From positions 1 to 13,161 of the forward strand of contig NZ_JAGLBG010000074.1 in NCBI RefSeq assembly GCF_018260405.1: 13,161 nucleotides of DNA, read 5' to 3'. This DNA comes from Deinococcus sp. (GTDB taxonomy: Bacteria; Deinococcota; Deinococci; Deinococcales; Deinococcaceae). Below the pieces are notes generated by a model, which was given only the letters and a program-made list of their open reading frames with translations, was not told where the DNA came from and searched no databases. The position numbers and the translations under genes are program-made. Position 1 is the first letter of the stretch. The number at the start of each line of letters is the position of its first letter. Positions 5,558-12,128 of the stretch are shown piece after piece.

Positions 5558-6624
5558 CTAACCCTCCACCAGCCTCCCTGCCGCAAACTACGGGCCATAA
5601 GCCACAAGCCGCCGCCGCCCCCATTCACGCCCGCCTCATGAACGGCGAAATTCTCTCGCAGCCCGACGCCGCCGCCTTCATGCGCGAGGTCATGTCGGGC
5701 GAGATGAGCAGCGCCCGCCTCGCCGCCGCGCTGGCGGCCCTGCGTGTGCGGGGCGAAACCGCTGGGGAAATTGCCGGATTTGCTCAGGCTATGCGCGAAA
5801 ATGCCGTGCACGTCAACGTGCAGCCGCGCGAGGTGCTGCTGGACATCGTGGGCACGGGCGGTGACGGGGCGCATACCTTCAACATCAGCACCACGGCGTC
5901 GTTTGTGGTGGCGGGAGCGGGGGTACCCGTCGCCAAACACGGCAACCGCGCCGCCAGCAGCCGTAGTGGCAGCGCCGATGTGCTCGAGGCCCTGGGCGTC
6001 AATCTGGACGCGCCGCGTGAGGTCATCGAGGACGCCATTAACACGTTGGGGGTCGGCTTTATGTTCGCCCGCAACTACCACCCGGCGCTGCGCCACGCCG
6101 CCCCTGTGCGTTCGGATTTGGCGGCCCGCACGGTGTTTAACATCCTGGGGCCGCTGGCCAACCCGGCGGGCGCGACCCATCTGGTGGTGGGCGTCTATCA
6201 GCCGAAGCTGACGCGCACGTTGGCTGAGGTTCTGCGGCTGCTGGGCAACAGCGGCGCGACGGTGGTCTACGGCGACGGCCTGGACGAGTTCACGGTTTGC
6301 GGCCCCAACACCGTTTCGGGCCTGCGCGACGGCGAAATTGTAGACCGCATCATACACCCGGAGGAATTCGGCGTCAGTCTGCACCCGCGTGAGGCGATTG
6401 TGGGCGGCACCCCCGCCGAGAATGCCGAAATTACCAGGGCGCTGCTCACGGGCGGCGGCACTCCGGCCCAGCGCGACATTGTGGCGCTGAACGCGGGGGC
6501 GGCGCTGCGGACGGCGGGCAAGGTGGACAGCATCAGGGAGGGCGTGGAGATGGCCCGTGAGGTGATGAAAAGCGGCGCGGGCTGGGACGTTCTCCAGCGG
6601 TACGCAGCATTTACGCGGAGCTAA
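5554..6624 (+). CDS. trpD: Anthranilate phosphoribosyltransferase (TrpD)
   Basis: It transfers phosphoribose from PRPP to anthranilate, the second step of tryptophan synthesis. The 356-residue product has the helical N-terminal domain (about 24-90), the PRPP-binding GTGGDGAHTFNIST (100-113), and the anthranilate/Mg2+ segment KHGNRAASSRSGSADVLEALG split over 128-148. FNILGPLANP and GDGLDE lie further on. It starts with the ATGA overlap with trpG. The N-terminus carries about 20 extra Pro/Ala/Gln-rich residues before the family core. Its stop codon TAA (6622-6624) lies inside the left inverted end of a small repeat element (6621-6750), so the native C-terminus may have been altered by that insertion. 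The remaining trp genes are not in the window. Confidence 0.96.
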   Translation: MTNPPPASLPQTTGHKPQAAAAPIHARLMNGEILSQPDAAAFMREVMSGEMSSARLAAALAALRVRGETAGEIAGFAQAMRENAVHVNVQPREVLLDIVGTGGDGAHTFNISTTASFVVAGAGVPVAKHGNRAASSRSGSADVLEALGVNLDAPREVIEDAINTLGVGFMFARNYHPALRHAAPVRSDLAARTVFNILGPLANPAGATHLVVGVYQPKLTRTLAEVLRLLGNSGATVVYGDGLDEFTVCGPNTVSGLRDGEIVDRIIHPEEFGVSLHPREAIVGGTPAENAEITRALLTGGGTPAQRDIVALNAGAALRTAGKVDSIREGVEMAREVMKSGAGWDVLQRYAAFTRS

Positions 6625-6750
6625 GTACGTTGAACCTAACATTGCGAGATTCCGGGAAAGCACCGGAACCTCTCCATTCCCGCTCCAACGTACTTTCTTC
6701 TGCTACGCGCTCCGCGCGGTTTATCTACAAGATAAACGCAGTGTACTTAG
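6621..6750. repeat. Second MITE-like small element (130 bp) with inverted ends
   Basis: The ends CTAAGTACGTTG (6621-6632) and, inverted, CTAAGTACACTG (6739-6750) match at 10 of 12 positions. Inside are a perfect 10-bp inverted repeat AAGTACGTTG/CAACGTACTT (6623-6632/6686-6695), a TTCCGG/CCGGAA hairpin (6650-6668) and a GTTTATCT-ACA-AGATAAAC hairpin (6719-6737). The nested palindromes with matching ends look like a non-coding mobile element or a bidirectional transcription-stop structure. It differs in sequence from the TTAGAGCA family. Only one copy is in the window. Confidence 0.6.
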
Positions 6751-6817
6751 CAGAGAACCTGGGCGGCACAGGCTCAAGCGCGTCCAGGAGACAGTGGCCC
6801 AGCTTGGTCAGAGGGCT

Positions 6818-6957
6818 TTAGAGCATTGTGCAAAAAGGTGGTGCTCTTTTGACCATCTTGTTGCCGAGTGGAACGAGTGAACAAGAAAGAGCAGGACGGA
6901 GAATGAAGGGGGGGCGGTGTTTTTCCGACGTTCCCTTCATTCGGAGAACGGCTCTAA
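6818..6957 (+). repeat. Small dispersed repeat, copy 2 (140 bp)
   Basis: Same family as 489-630: starts TTAGAGCATTGTGC, ends GGCTCTAA, and shares the GTGCTCTTTTGACCATCTT, GCCGAGTGGAACGAGTGA and GGACGGAGAATGAAGG blocks. The inner stem is kept through a G-T wobble (AAGGTGGT against ACCATCTT). It lies between the convergent trpD and uvrD genes. Confidence 0.88.
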
Positions 6958-7018
6958 GTGGCTTATACAGATTGCCGGTCTGTGCCGTTGACGGCCTGGT
7001 GCCTTTGCGGGTTGCCCG

Positions 7019-7061
7019 CTGCACGCCCGGAACCCGCTCTTCTTCTGCTCGCTTTGCTTAG
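7019..7061 (+). repeat. Short 3'-flank repeat, copy B, overlapping the uvrD stop codon
   Basis: CTGCACGCCCGGAACCCGCT at 7019-7038 is identical to copy A (2945-2990, inverted); the rest, TCTTCTGCTCGCTTTGCTTAG, is similar with small gaps. The last bases contain the TAA stop of uvrD (7058-7060, minus). Confidence 0.68.
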
Positions 7062-9295
7062 GCCGGACTGAGGTTGGCGAACTTGACTAGCAGCTTTTTT
7101 GTCCCCGCGCTGGCAAAATGCACCGTGACCTCCTGCTTGTCACCCGTACCCGCCACCGCCAGCACCTGCCCCTCGCCAAATTTGGGATGCCGCACCTTTT
7201 CGCCGCCCCGGTAGGCCATGCCCGCCGTCATGGGGCTGGTGTTTTTGACGGCCACCGACCCGGCAGTGCTGGCCCGCACCGGCACCGTCGGGCGGTACTG
7301 TTTCCAGCTTTTGCCCCGGTAGTCGATGACCTGCCCGTAAGCGTCGACGGTGTCGAAGTGGCCGCCGAGTTCCTCCAGAAAGCGGCTGTCCTCGGCGGCG
7401 TTGGTCTTGCCATATTGCATGCGGTTCTCGGCGGCGGTCAGGAACAGGCGCTCCATGGCCCGCGTAATGCCCACATAGAACAGGCGGCGCTCCTCCTCGA
7501 TGCCGCTTGGCCCCTCGGTGAGTGCGCCCCGGCTGGGCAGCAGCCCTTCCTCGGCCCCCACAATAAACACCACTGGAAATTCCAGGCCCTTGGCGTTGTG
7601 CATGGTCATCAGGGTAACGGCTTCTTCCGGCGCGGCCTTGTTCTCCACTTTGGTACGCATGTCGTCCACGCTCGACAGCAGCGCGGCGTCGTCCAGAAAG
7701 TCGGCGATGGTGCCTTCGTTGTCCTGCGACCATTCCTCGGCGGCGTTCAGCAGTTCGTCCAGGTTTTCCATTCTCACCTGGCCTTCTTGGCCCTCCTGGC
7801 GCAGCATGTCCAGGTAGCCGCTGGCCTCCATCACCGTGCGGAGAAACGGCCCCGGCGCGTGGGCCTCGGCAGCGTCGCTCAGGCCCTGCATCAGCGCGGC
7901 AAAGTCCACCACCTTCTGCGGCCCGCGTTCCAGAATCTGCTCGGCGTTGGCGCAGGCTTCCAGAATGCTGGTGCCCTTTTCGCGTGCCCAGTCCATCAAT
8001 TTGCCCAGCGCCGTGTCGCCTATTCCGCGTTTGGGCCGCCCGATAATCCGCCGCAGCGCCACGTCGTCGGCGGGGTTGATGGCGAGGCGGGCGTAGGCCA
8101 GCACGTCGCGGATTTCACGCCGGTCATAAAAGCCCACCCCACCGACGATTTTGGCCGGAATCTGCACCCGCCGCAGCGACTCTTCCAGCTGGCGGCTCTG
8201 CGCGTTAGTGCGGTACAAAATCGCCATGTCGCTCCAGCCCTTGCCCTCGCCGCGCAGCCGCGTCAGCCACTCGGCCACGAAATCGCCCTCGCTGCGCCCG
8301 TCGGTAGCGCGGTGAAAGTAGACCGGGTGGCCGTCTTCCTTGACCGCCTTTAGGGTCTTATCTAAACGCTCGGCGTTGTTTTCAATAAGTTTGTTGGCGG
8401 CTTTAAGTACCCGTGCGCTGGAACGGTAATTATGCTCCAGCATATAGACTTTGGCGTCGGGATAATCTTTTTGGAAGTCCAGAATGTTCTGGATGTCGGC
8501 ACCACGAAACTTGTAAATCGACTGGTCGGGGTCGCCCACTACAAGCAAGTTTCTATCTCTTGAAGCCAGCAGCCGCGTCAGTTCATATTGCGCCTTATTC
8601 GTATCCTGATACTCGTCGACATGAATAAACTTTGCCTTGTTCTGCACTTTGTCTAGAACGCCGGGAACTTCCCGAAAAAGCCTTACCGTCTCTGTAATTA
8701 AATCGCCAAAATCAATAGCATTTTGCGCCTTCTTGCGGCTTTCGTAACGCCTGTAACCTTCGGCGGCGGCTTCACGCGGAATTCCCGAGATGTAATGCTC
8801 GTGGCTGCGCTGTAAATCGTTCGGCGTCAGCAGATTGCTTTTGGCCCTATCCAGAATGCCCCGGATGGTGCGCGGCGTGGTTTCCGGGCCGATGCCGGGA
8901 ATGCTGCCGATGATTTCCTTGAGCAAATCCAGCTGATCGTCGTCGTCGTAAATCACGAAACCGCGCTTCAGGCCGATATATTCGCCGTAGGCCCGCAGAA
9001 TCCGCACGCCCGCGCTGTGAAAGGTGCTCATCCACAAGTCAGTCGCGCCCGGCACGAGGTGGCTGGCCCGCTCGCGCATCTCGGCGGCGGCCTTGTTGGT
9101 AAAAGTTACGGCCAGGATTTCGCCGGGCTGCACGCCGTAATGCTGAATTAAATGGGCAATGCGGTAGACCAGGGTGCGCGTTTTGCCACTGCCCGCGCCC
9201 GCGATGACCAGCGCTGGCCCGGTGAAGTGGTCGGCGGCCTGCGCCTGCGTGTCGTTGAGTTGCGAGAGAAGGTCAGAGTTAGGCGCGGAGGTCAC
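7058..9295 (-). CDS. uvrD: ATP-dependent 3'-5' DNA helicase UvrD (superfamily 1A)
   Basis: The helicase acts in nucleotide excision repair, mismatch repair and, in deinococci, extended synthesis-dependent strand annealing. The 745-residue product has all SF1A motifs in order: Walker A GAGSGKT (33-39), Ia TFTNKAAAEM (64-73), II DEYQDTN (227-233), III VVGDPDQSIYKFRGA (252-266), IV EHNYRSS (287-293), V TLMTMHNAKGLEF and VI ERRLFYVGITRAMERL. The C-terminal GGEKVRHPKFGEGQVL...VHFASAGTKKL matches the Tudor-like tail of PcrA/UvrD that contacts RNA polymerase. The GTG start at 9293-9295 follows a TAAACT box by 6 nt. An RDRM-like palindrome at 9318-9334 suggests derepression after DNA damage by the PprI/DdrO system. 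The stop lies within a short repeat. Confidence 0.98.
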   Translation of the reverse strand: MTSAPNSDLLSQLNDTQAQAADHFTGPALVIAGAGSGKTRTLVYRIAHLIQHYGVQPGEILAVTFTNKAAAEMRERASHLVPGATDLWMSTFHSAGVRILRAYGEYIGLKRGFVIYDDDDQLDLLKEIIGSIPGIGPETTPRTIRGILDRAKSNLLTPNDLQRSHEHYISGIPREAAAEGYRRYESRKKAQNAIDFGDLITETVRLFREVPGVLDKVQNKAKFIHVDEYQDTNKAQYELTRLLASRDRNLLVVGDPDQSIYKFRGADIQNILDFQKDYPDAKVYMLEHNYRSSARVLKAANKLIENNAERLDKTLKAVKEDGHPVYFHRATDGRSEGDFVAEWLTRLRGEGKGWSDMAILYRTNAQSRQLEESLRRVQIPAKIVGGVGFYDRREIRDVLAYARLAINPADDVALRRIIGRPKRGIGDTALGKLMDWAREKGTSILEACANAEQILERGPQKVVDFAALMQGLSDAAEAHAPGPFLRTVMEASGYLDMLRQEGQEGQVRMENLDELLNAAEEWSQDNEGTIADFLDDAALLSSVDDMRTKVENKAAPEEAVTLMTMHNAKGLEFPVVFIVGAEEGLLPSRGALTEGPSGIEEERRLFYVGITRAMERLFLTAAENRMQYGKTNAAEDSRFLEELGGHFDTVDAYGQVIDYRGKSWKQYRPTVPVRASTAGSVAVKNTSPMTAGMAYRGGEKVRHPKFGEGQVLAVAGTGDKQEVTVHFASAGTKKLLVKFANLSPA

Positions 9296-9301
9296 TGAAA
9301 G

Positions 9302-9307
9302 AGTTTA
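9302..9307 (-). promoter_or_regulatory. -10 box of uvrD (leaderless)
   Basis: TAAACT, read on the minus strand, is followed by 6 nt and the GTG start codon. The -35 position falls inside the RDRM-like palindrome. Confidence 0.65.
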
Positions 9308-9317
9308 GCAGGCTTGG

Positions 9318-9334
9318 TTATGTCGGGGGCGTAA
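9318..9334. promoter_or_regulatory. RDRM-like operator (DdrO site) at the uvrD promoter
   Basis: The plus strand reads TTATGTCGGGGGCGTAA. Against the 17-bp consensus TTATGTCATTGACATAA of the radiation/desiccation response motif, the first arm matches 7/7, the second arm 5/7, and the central triplet differs. Its position over the -35 region, 10 bp upstream of the -10, is right for repression. uvrD was among the predicted members of this regulon in D. radiodurans, as I recall, which makes the match more credible. Confidence 0.75.
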
Positions 9335-9429
9335 AACAGTGCTTTCCCGTGAATCGCTGTGCTTCTCGCGCACCGGTAGTGTTCTGTTCCGCAGCTACTA
9401 GCCCCAGCGCCCCGTTACCAGCGCCACGC

Positions 9430-9462
9430 AAAAAGCTTGTCGCTGTCCTGTTCAGCAGCTTT
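9430..9462 (-). terminator. Possible terminator of the repeat-protein gene
   Basis: On the minus strand AAAGCT-GCTG pairs with CAGC and AGCTTT around a short loop, with a 4-nt internal asymmetry, and is followed by a TTTTT run. It lies 37 bp past the stop of the 9499-10899 gene and before uvrD. The stem is imperfect, so this is tentative. Confidence 0.35.
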
Positions 9463-9498
9463 CGGGGCGTCGCGGGGCCAGGTTCGACTAGCAAGGCT

Positions 9499-10899
9499 TT
9501 AGCCGGTTGCTTCGGCTTCGCCCCGCACGTTTGCGTCGGCGTCTTGCTTGAGCTTTTCGCGCCACTCGGTCGCAAGGTCTGGTCGCCCGGCGATCATCAG
9601 GCGCACGCCGTCGTCGGGGTCGGTGGCGAGCTGCTGCACTATCCCGGCAGTCAGTTCGGGCCGGATCGCTACGCTGCGGCGCACGCCCGCATTGGGGTCG
9701 GCGGCCAGCAACTCCAGAATGTTCTGCGGCAGCTGCTCGGCAAAGGCCACCGCCCGGCGCACTTCGGGGTTCTCGTCTTGCGCCAGGTGCCGCATTCGCG
9801 TCTCGCCCAGGTCGGGCCGCACGGCCAGAATGGTTCGCACGCTCGGGTCGGAGTCTTGCAGCAGGGTGTCTAGCACACTCTGGGCCAGGTTTTCGGCACT
9901 CGCCACATGCAGCCGGATGTCGGGTTCAGGGGCAGTTGCCAGGGCCAGCACCGCCTCATCGGGCAGATCGTTGCGGTCAAGCAGGGCGCGGCGCACCGCT
10001 TCCGATTCGTCGTGGGCCAGCTGCGCCAGCAGCTCGGGGCCAGCGTCGGGCCGCCGGGCCAGGGCCGCCCGCACGTCCGGGTCGGCGTCGTACTCGGCCT
10101 TGCTCAGCCACGCGGCGGGTACTTTCCAGGCTTGCAGCGCGGCGGCCCGCACCGGGCCGTAGGGGTTGGCCGCCAGCCATTCGCGCACGCCCAGGGGCAG
10201 GTCCACGCGGCGGGCCAGGGTCGCCAGCACGTCGCTGTCGCCGTCAGCGGCCAGCGTCAGCATGCAGTCGAGCGGCAGATCCAACCGCCGCGCAATGTTC
10301 GCCCGCACCATGCTGTGCCCGTCGGCGGCCAGCGTGCGAACCACCTCGCCCGGCAGATCGGTGCGGATGGCGACTGCTTTACGCACGTCGTAGTCGTCGT
10401 CGGCAGCCAGACTGGTAATCAGGTGCGCGGGCAGGTCGGGGCGCTTGGCGACCGCCTCACGTACCTGCCAGCCCACGTCCTGCGCCAGCGCTCCGAGTCT
10501 GTCGCCCTGTATGGCCGGATGCGCCGCCAGCTCTGTTCTCACCGTGTAGTCCTCGTGGCGGCCCGCGCCCTCGATGACCCAGGCCGGAACGTCGGGCAAC
10601 CTCAGCAGCGCGATCACCCCTTCTGCCGGAAACACACTCAGCAGGCTGGGCCGCGCCAGCCGCAGCAGCGGTAGCCCCGGATTACTGATGACTTCGCGCG
10701 GAAAGCTGGCCGCCAGATTGCCTAGGATTTCCAGCGGAGTGTTGGGGTGCTGGGCGACCAGCGCACGCACGCGGGCGTCGGGGTGGGCACTGAGGCCCGA
10801 GAGCACGTCGGAAGTTGCCCGTGGGTTGGCTGCCGCCTCCAGCGCACCGGGCACCCCCAGAACCGTCAGGGTGCGCGGGTCAAGTTCGGAAAACGTCAT
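9499..10899 (-). CDS. Tandem-repeat protein with 26-residue HEAT/LRV-like repeats
   Basis: A 466-residue helical repeat protein. From about residue 111 to the end there are 13 complete and one partial repeats of 26 residues with the pattern x-L-A-x-D-x-x-x-x-V-R-x-x-V-A-x-R-x-D-L-P-x-x-x-L-x. One more unit lies at about 36-62, and a less regular, Leu/Pro-rich stretch separates it from the array. The pattern recalls leucine-rich-repeat-variant (LRV) and HEAT-type solenoids, which serve as protein-binding scaffolds. No signal peptide, membrane segment or catalytic motif is seen, so it is probably a cytosolic adaptor of unknown partner. It lies upstream of uvrD on the same strand, 203 bp away, with a possible terminator between. 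ATG 10897-10899 has neither a Shine-Dalgarno sequence nor a clear TAnnnT box, so the start is less certain. Confidence 0.8.
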   Translation of the reverse strand: MTFSELDPRTLTVLGVPGALEAAANPRATSDVLSGLSAHPDARVRALVAQHPNTPLEILGNLAASFPREVISNPGLPLLRLARPSLLSVFPAEGVIALLRLPDVPAWVIEGAGRHEDYTVRTELAAHPAIQGDRLGALAQDVGWQVREAVAKRPDLPAHLITSLAADDDYDVRKAVAIRTDLPGEVVRTLAADGHSMVRANIARRLDLPLDCMLTLAADGDSDVLATLARRVDLPLGVREWLAANPYGPVRAAALQAWKVPAAWLSKAEYDADPDVRAALARRPDAGPELLAQLAHDESEAVRRALLDRNDLPDEAVLALATAPEPDIRLHVASAENLAQSVLDTLLQDSDPSVRTILAVRPDLGETRMRHLAQDENPEVRRAVAFAEQLPQNILELLAADPNAGVRRSVAIRPELTAGIVQQLATDPDDGVRLMIAGRPDLATEWREKLKQDADANVRGEAEATG

Positions 10900-10963
10900 G
10901 CCACAGATGATGGCAGACTCGGCCCGCCCGTGTGCTCATCAGCTGCGTTTCATGAGGGCCGGG

Positions 10964-10969
10964 TAGCGT
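10964..10969 (+). promoter_or_regulatory. Leaderless-type -10 box of the lipoprotein gene
   Basis: TAGCGT (TAnnnT) lies 6 nt before ATG 10976. No -35 and no Shine-Dalgarno sequence. Confidence 0.5.
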
Positions 10970-10975
10970 ACTGGT

Positions 10976-11416
10976 ATGCGCCGCGCCTCTGTCCCTCTTG
11001 CCGCCCTGACCGCTTTGCTCAGTAGCTGCACCATCGGGGCACACTTTTCGCCCGTCACACCCTTCGAGCAGGCCACCAACGGCCTCTATGAGGGCGAAGG
11101 CAATGGCGTCACCGGGCGTGTGCCGTACCGCCTGACCCTGAGCGTGCAGGACAAGGCGGGCCGGGCCAACGGCGTGTTGCAGAACCTGGAAAGCAAAAAG
11201 ACCTACACCGGCAGCGGCACCATTAAGGGCACATCCGGGAGCGCCCAGCTCGACATGAATTTCTATGAAAACGGCGACAAATACCGCGCTGCTCTACATG
11301 CCGAACTTTCGGACGGGCACATTATCGGCAGGATTCGCACCGTGCTGCTGGGCCAGGAACTGTTTCCCTACAATATCAACCTGAAAAAACTGGGCGGCGC
11401 GGCTCCTCAGCCCTGA
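10976..11416 (+). CDS. Small predicted lipoprotein of unknown function
   Basis: A 146-residue secreted protein. The N-terminus MRRASVPLAALTALLSSC is a short signal peptide with an LSSC lipobox, so Cys18 should be lipidated and the protein anchored in the envelope. The mature part has alternating hydrophobic and charged residues (GRVPYRLTLSVQDK, TYTGSGTIKG, SAQLDMNFYENG, YRAALHAELSDGHIIGRI), suggesting a small beta-sheet or barrel fold of the kind seen in envelope proteins. No catalytic motif was recognised. The start is ATG 10976 with TAGCGT 6 nt upstream, and 76 bp separate it from the divergent repeat-protein gene. Its last 10 bases overlap the 3' end of the thioesterase gene on the other strand. 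Confidence 0.75.
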   Translation: MRRASVPLAALTALLSSCTIGAHFSPVTPFEQATNGLYEGEGNGVTGRVPYRLTLSVQDKAGRANGVLQNLESKKTYTGSGTIKGTSGSAQLDMNFYENGDKYRAALHAELSDGHIIGRIRTVLLGQELFPYNINLKKLGGAAPQP

Positions 11417-11856
11417 GCCGGGGAGACAAGCAACGTTTCGAGCACCTGCCGTAGCTTGCCCGGCAGTTCGGTGGGGCGGCGTGAGGCGCGGTCTACATAC
11501 ACATGCACGAAAAACCCCTGGGCACAGGCCGCCGCCTCCTGCTGGCGGAACACCCCCAATTCGTAACGCACGCTGCTGCGGCCCAGGTGCGCGACCCGCA
11601 GGCCGATCTCCAGCACGTCGGGAAACGCTGCCGGGGCAAAAAACTGGCAGCCCGTTTCGGCGACCAGCCCGATCACCACGCCGCCATGAATGTCCAGTGC
11701 GCCCTGTTCGATCAAGTAGCGGTTGACCGCCGTATCGAAATACGAGTAGTACGTCACGTTGTTCACGTGCCCGTAGATATCGTTATCGGCCCAGCGCGTC
11801 GGCACCTTGACTCGGACAGGAAATTCGCTGATGGCGGCGGGTTGTGGACGGGTCAC
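11407..11856 (-). CDS. Acyl-CoA thioesterase, 4HBT/YbgC-like hotdog fold
   Basis: A 149-residue single hotdog-domain protein, expected to be a homo-oligomeric cytosolic enzyme that hydrolyses acyl-CoA thioesters. The hallmark RWADNDIYGHVNNVTYYSYFD (21-41, here in pieces RWADNDIYGHVNN and YYSYFD) contains the family's active-site acidic residues (Asp24/Asp26) and the GHVNN turn before the long central helix. ETGCQFFAPAAFPDVLEIG and FVHVYVD are the following strands. The physiological acyl group is not predictable. The start is GTG at 11854-11856, with a TAAGCT box 5 nt upstream that is half built from the end of the adjoining small repeat. The 3' end overlaps the lipoprotein gene convergently by 10 bp, so no terminator fits between them. 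Confidence 0.85.
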   Translation of the reverse strand: MTRPQPAAISEFPVRVKVPTRWADNDIYGHVNNVTYYSYFDTAVNRYLIEQGALDIHGGVVIGLVAETGCQFFAPAAFPDVLEIGLRVAHLGRSSVRYELGVFRQQEAAACAQGFFVHVYVDRASRRPTELPGKLRQVLETLLVSPAQG

Positions 11857-11861
11857 GCTTC

Positions 11862-11867
11862 AGCTTA
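11862..11867 (-). promoter_or_regulatory. -10 box of the thioesterase gene, partly within repeat copy 3
   Basis: TAAGCT on the minus strand is 5 nt from the GTG start codon. Its TAA comes from the last three bases of the repeat (11865-11867), and GCT is flanking DNA. Confidence 0.5.
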
Positions 11868-12004
11868 GAGCAGTTCTCCGAAATGATGGGCACGTCGGAA
11901 AAACACCGCCGCCCCCTTTATTCTCCGTCCTGCTCTTTTTTTCACTCGTTCCACTCGGCAAAAAGATGGTCAAAAGAGCACGATCTTTTTGCAAAATGCT
12001 CTAA
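11865..12004 (-). repeat. Small dispersed repeat, copy 3 (140 bp, inverted)
   Basis: On the minus strand it starts TTAGAGCATTTTGCAAAAAG and ends GAGAACTGCTCTAA. It shares the GTGCTCTTTTGACCATC, GCCGAGTGGAACGAGTGA and GGACGGAGAAT blocks with copies 1 and 2. In this copy the inverted ends extend to 10 bp (GCTTAGAGCA/TGCTCTAAGC) if two flanking bases are counted. As with copy 1, its 3' end points at the start of a gene in the same orientation. Confidence 0.9.
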
Positions 12005-12128
12005 GCCACAAGATTTAACCTGGAACCTGGCAGTTCAAAAAGCATAGGCAGACTGAGCTTGGTCAACGACTGATACAGACACTCACCGGATCGCATCCAC
12101 AACGGCCCGGTTCAAGCGGCAGTCCGGA

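Noticed and set aside
7118..8353. 411-codon plus-strand ORF opposite uvrD
   Set aside because: Antisense shadow of a well-supported helicase gene; no recognisable domain.
9383..9460. Near-direct repeat CTGTTC(C/A)GCAGCT in the gap between uvrD and the repeat protein
   Set aside because: Only two 13-base copies with one mismatch and no wider structure; it may be chance.
9907..10674. Plus-strand ORFs opposite the repeat protein
   Set aside because: Their apparent repetitiveness mirrors the repeats of the real minus-strand gene.
12005..12128. AGCTTGGTCA shared with 6801-6810 near repeat copies 2 and 3
   Set aside because: The match is a single 10-mer at different distances from the repeats and does not extend, so it does not define a longer element.
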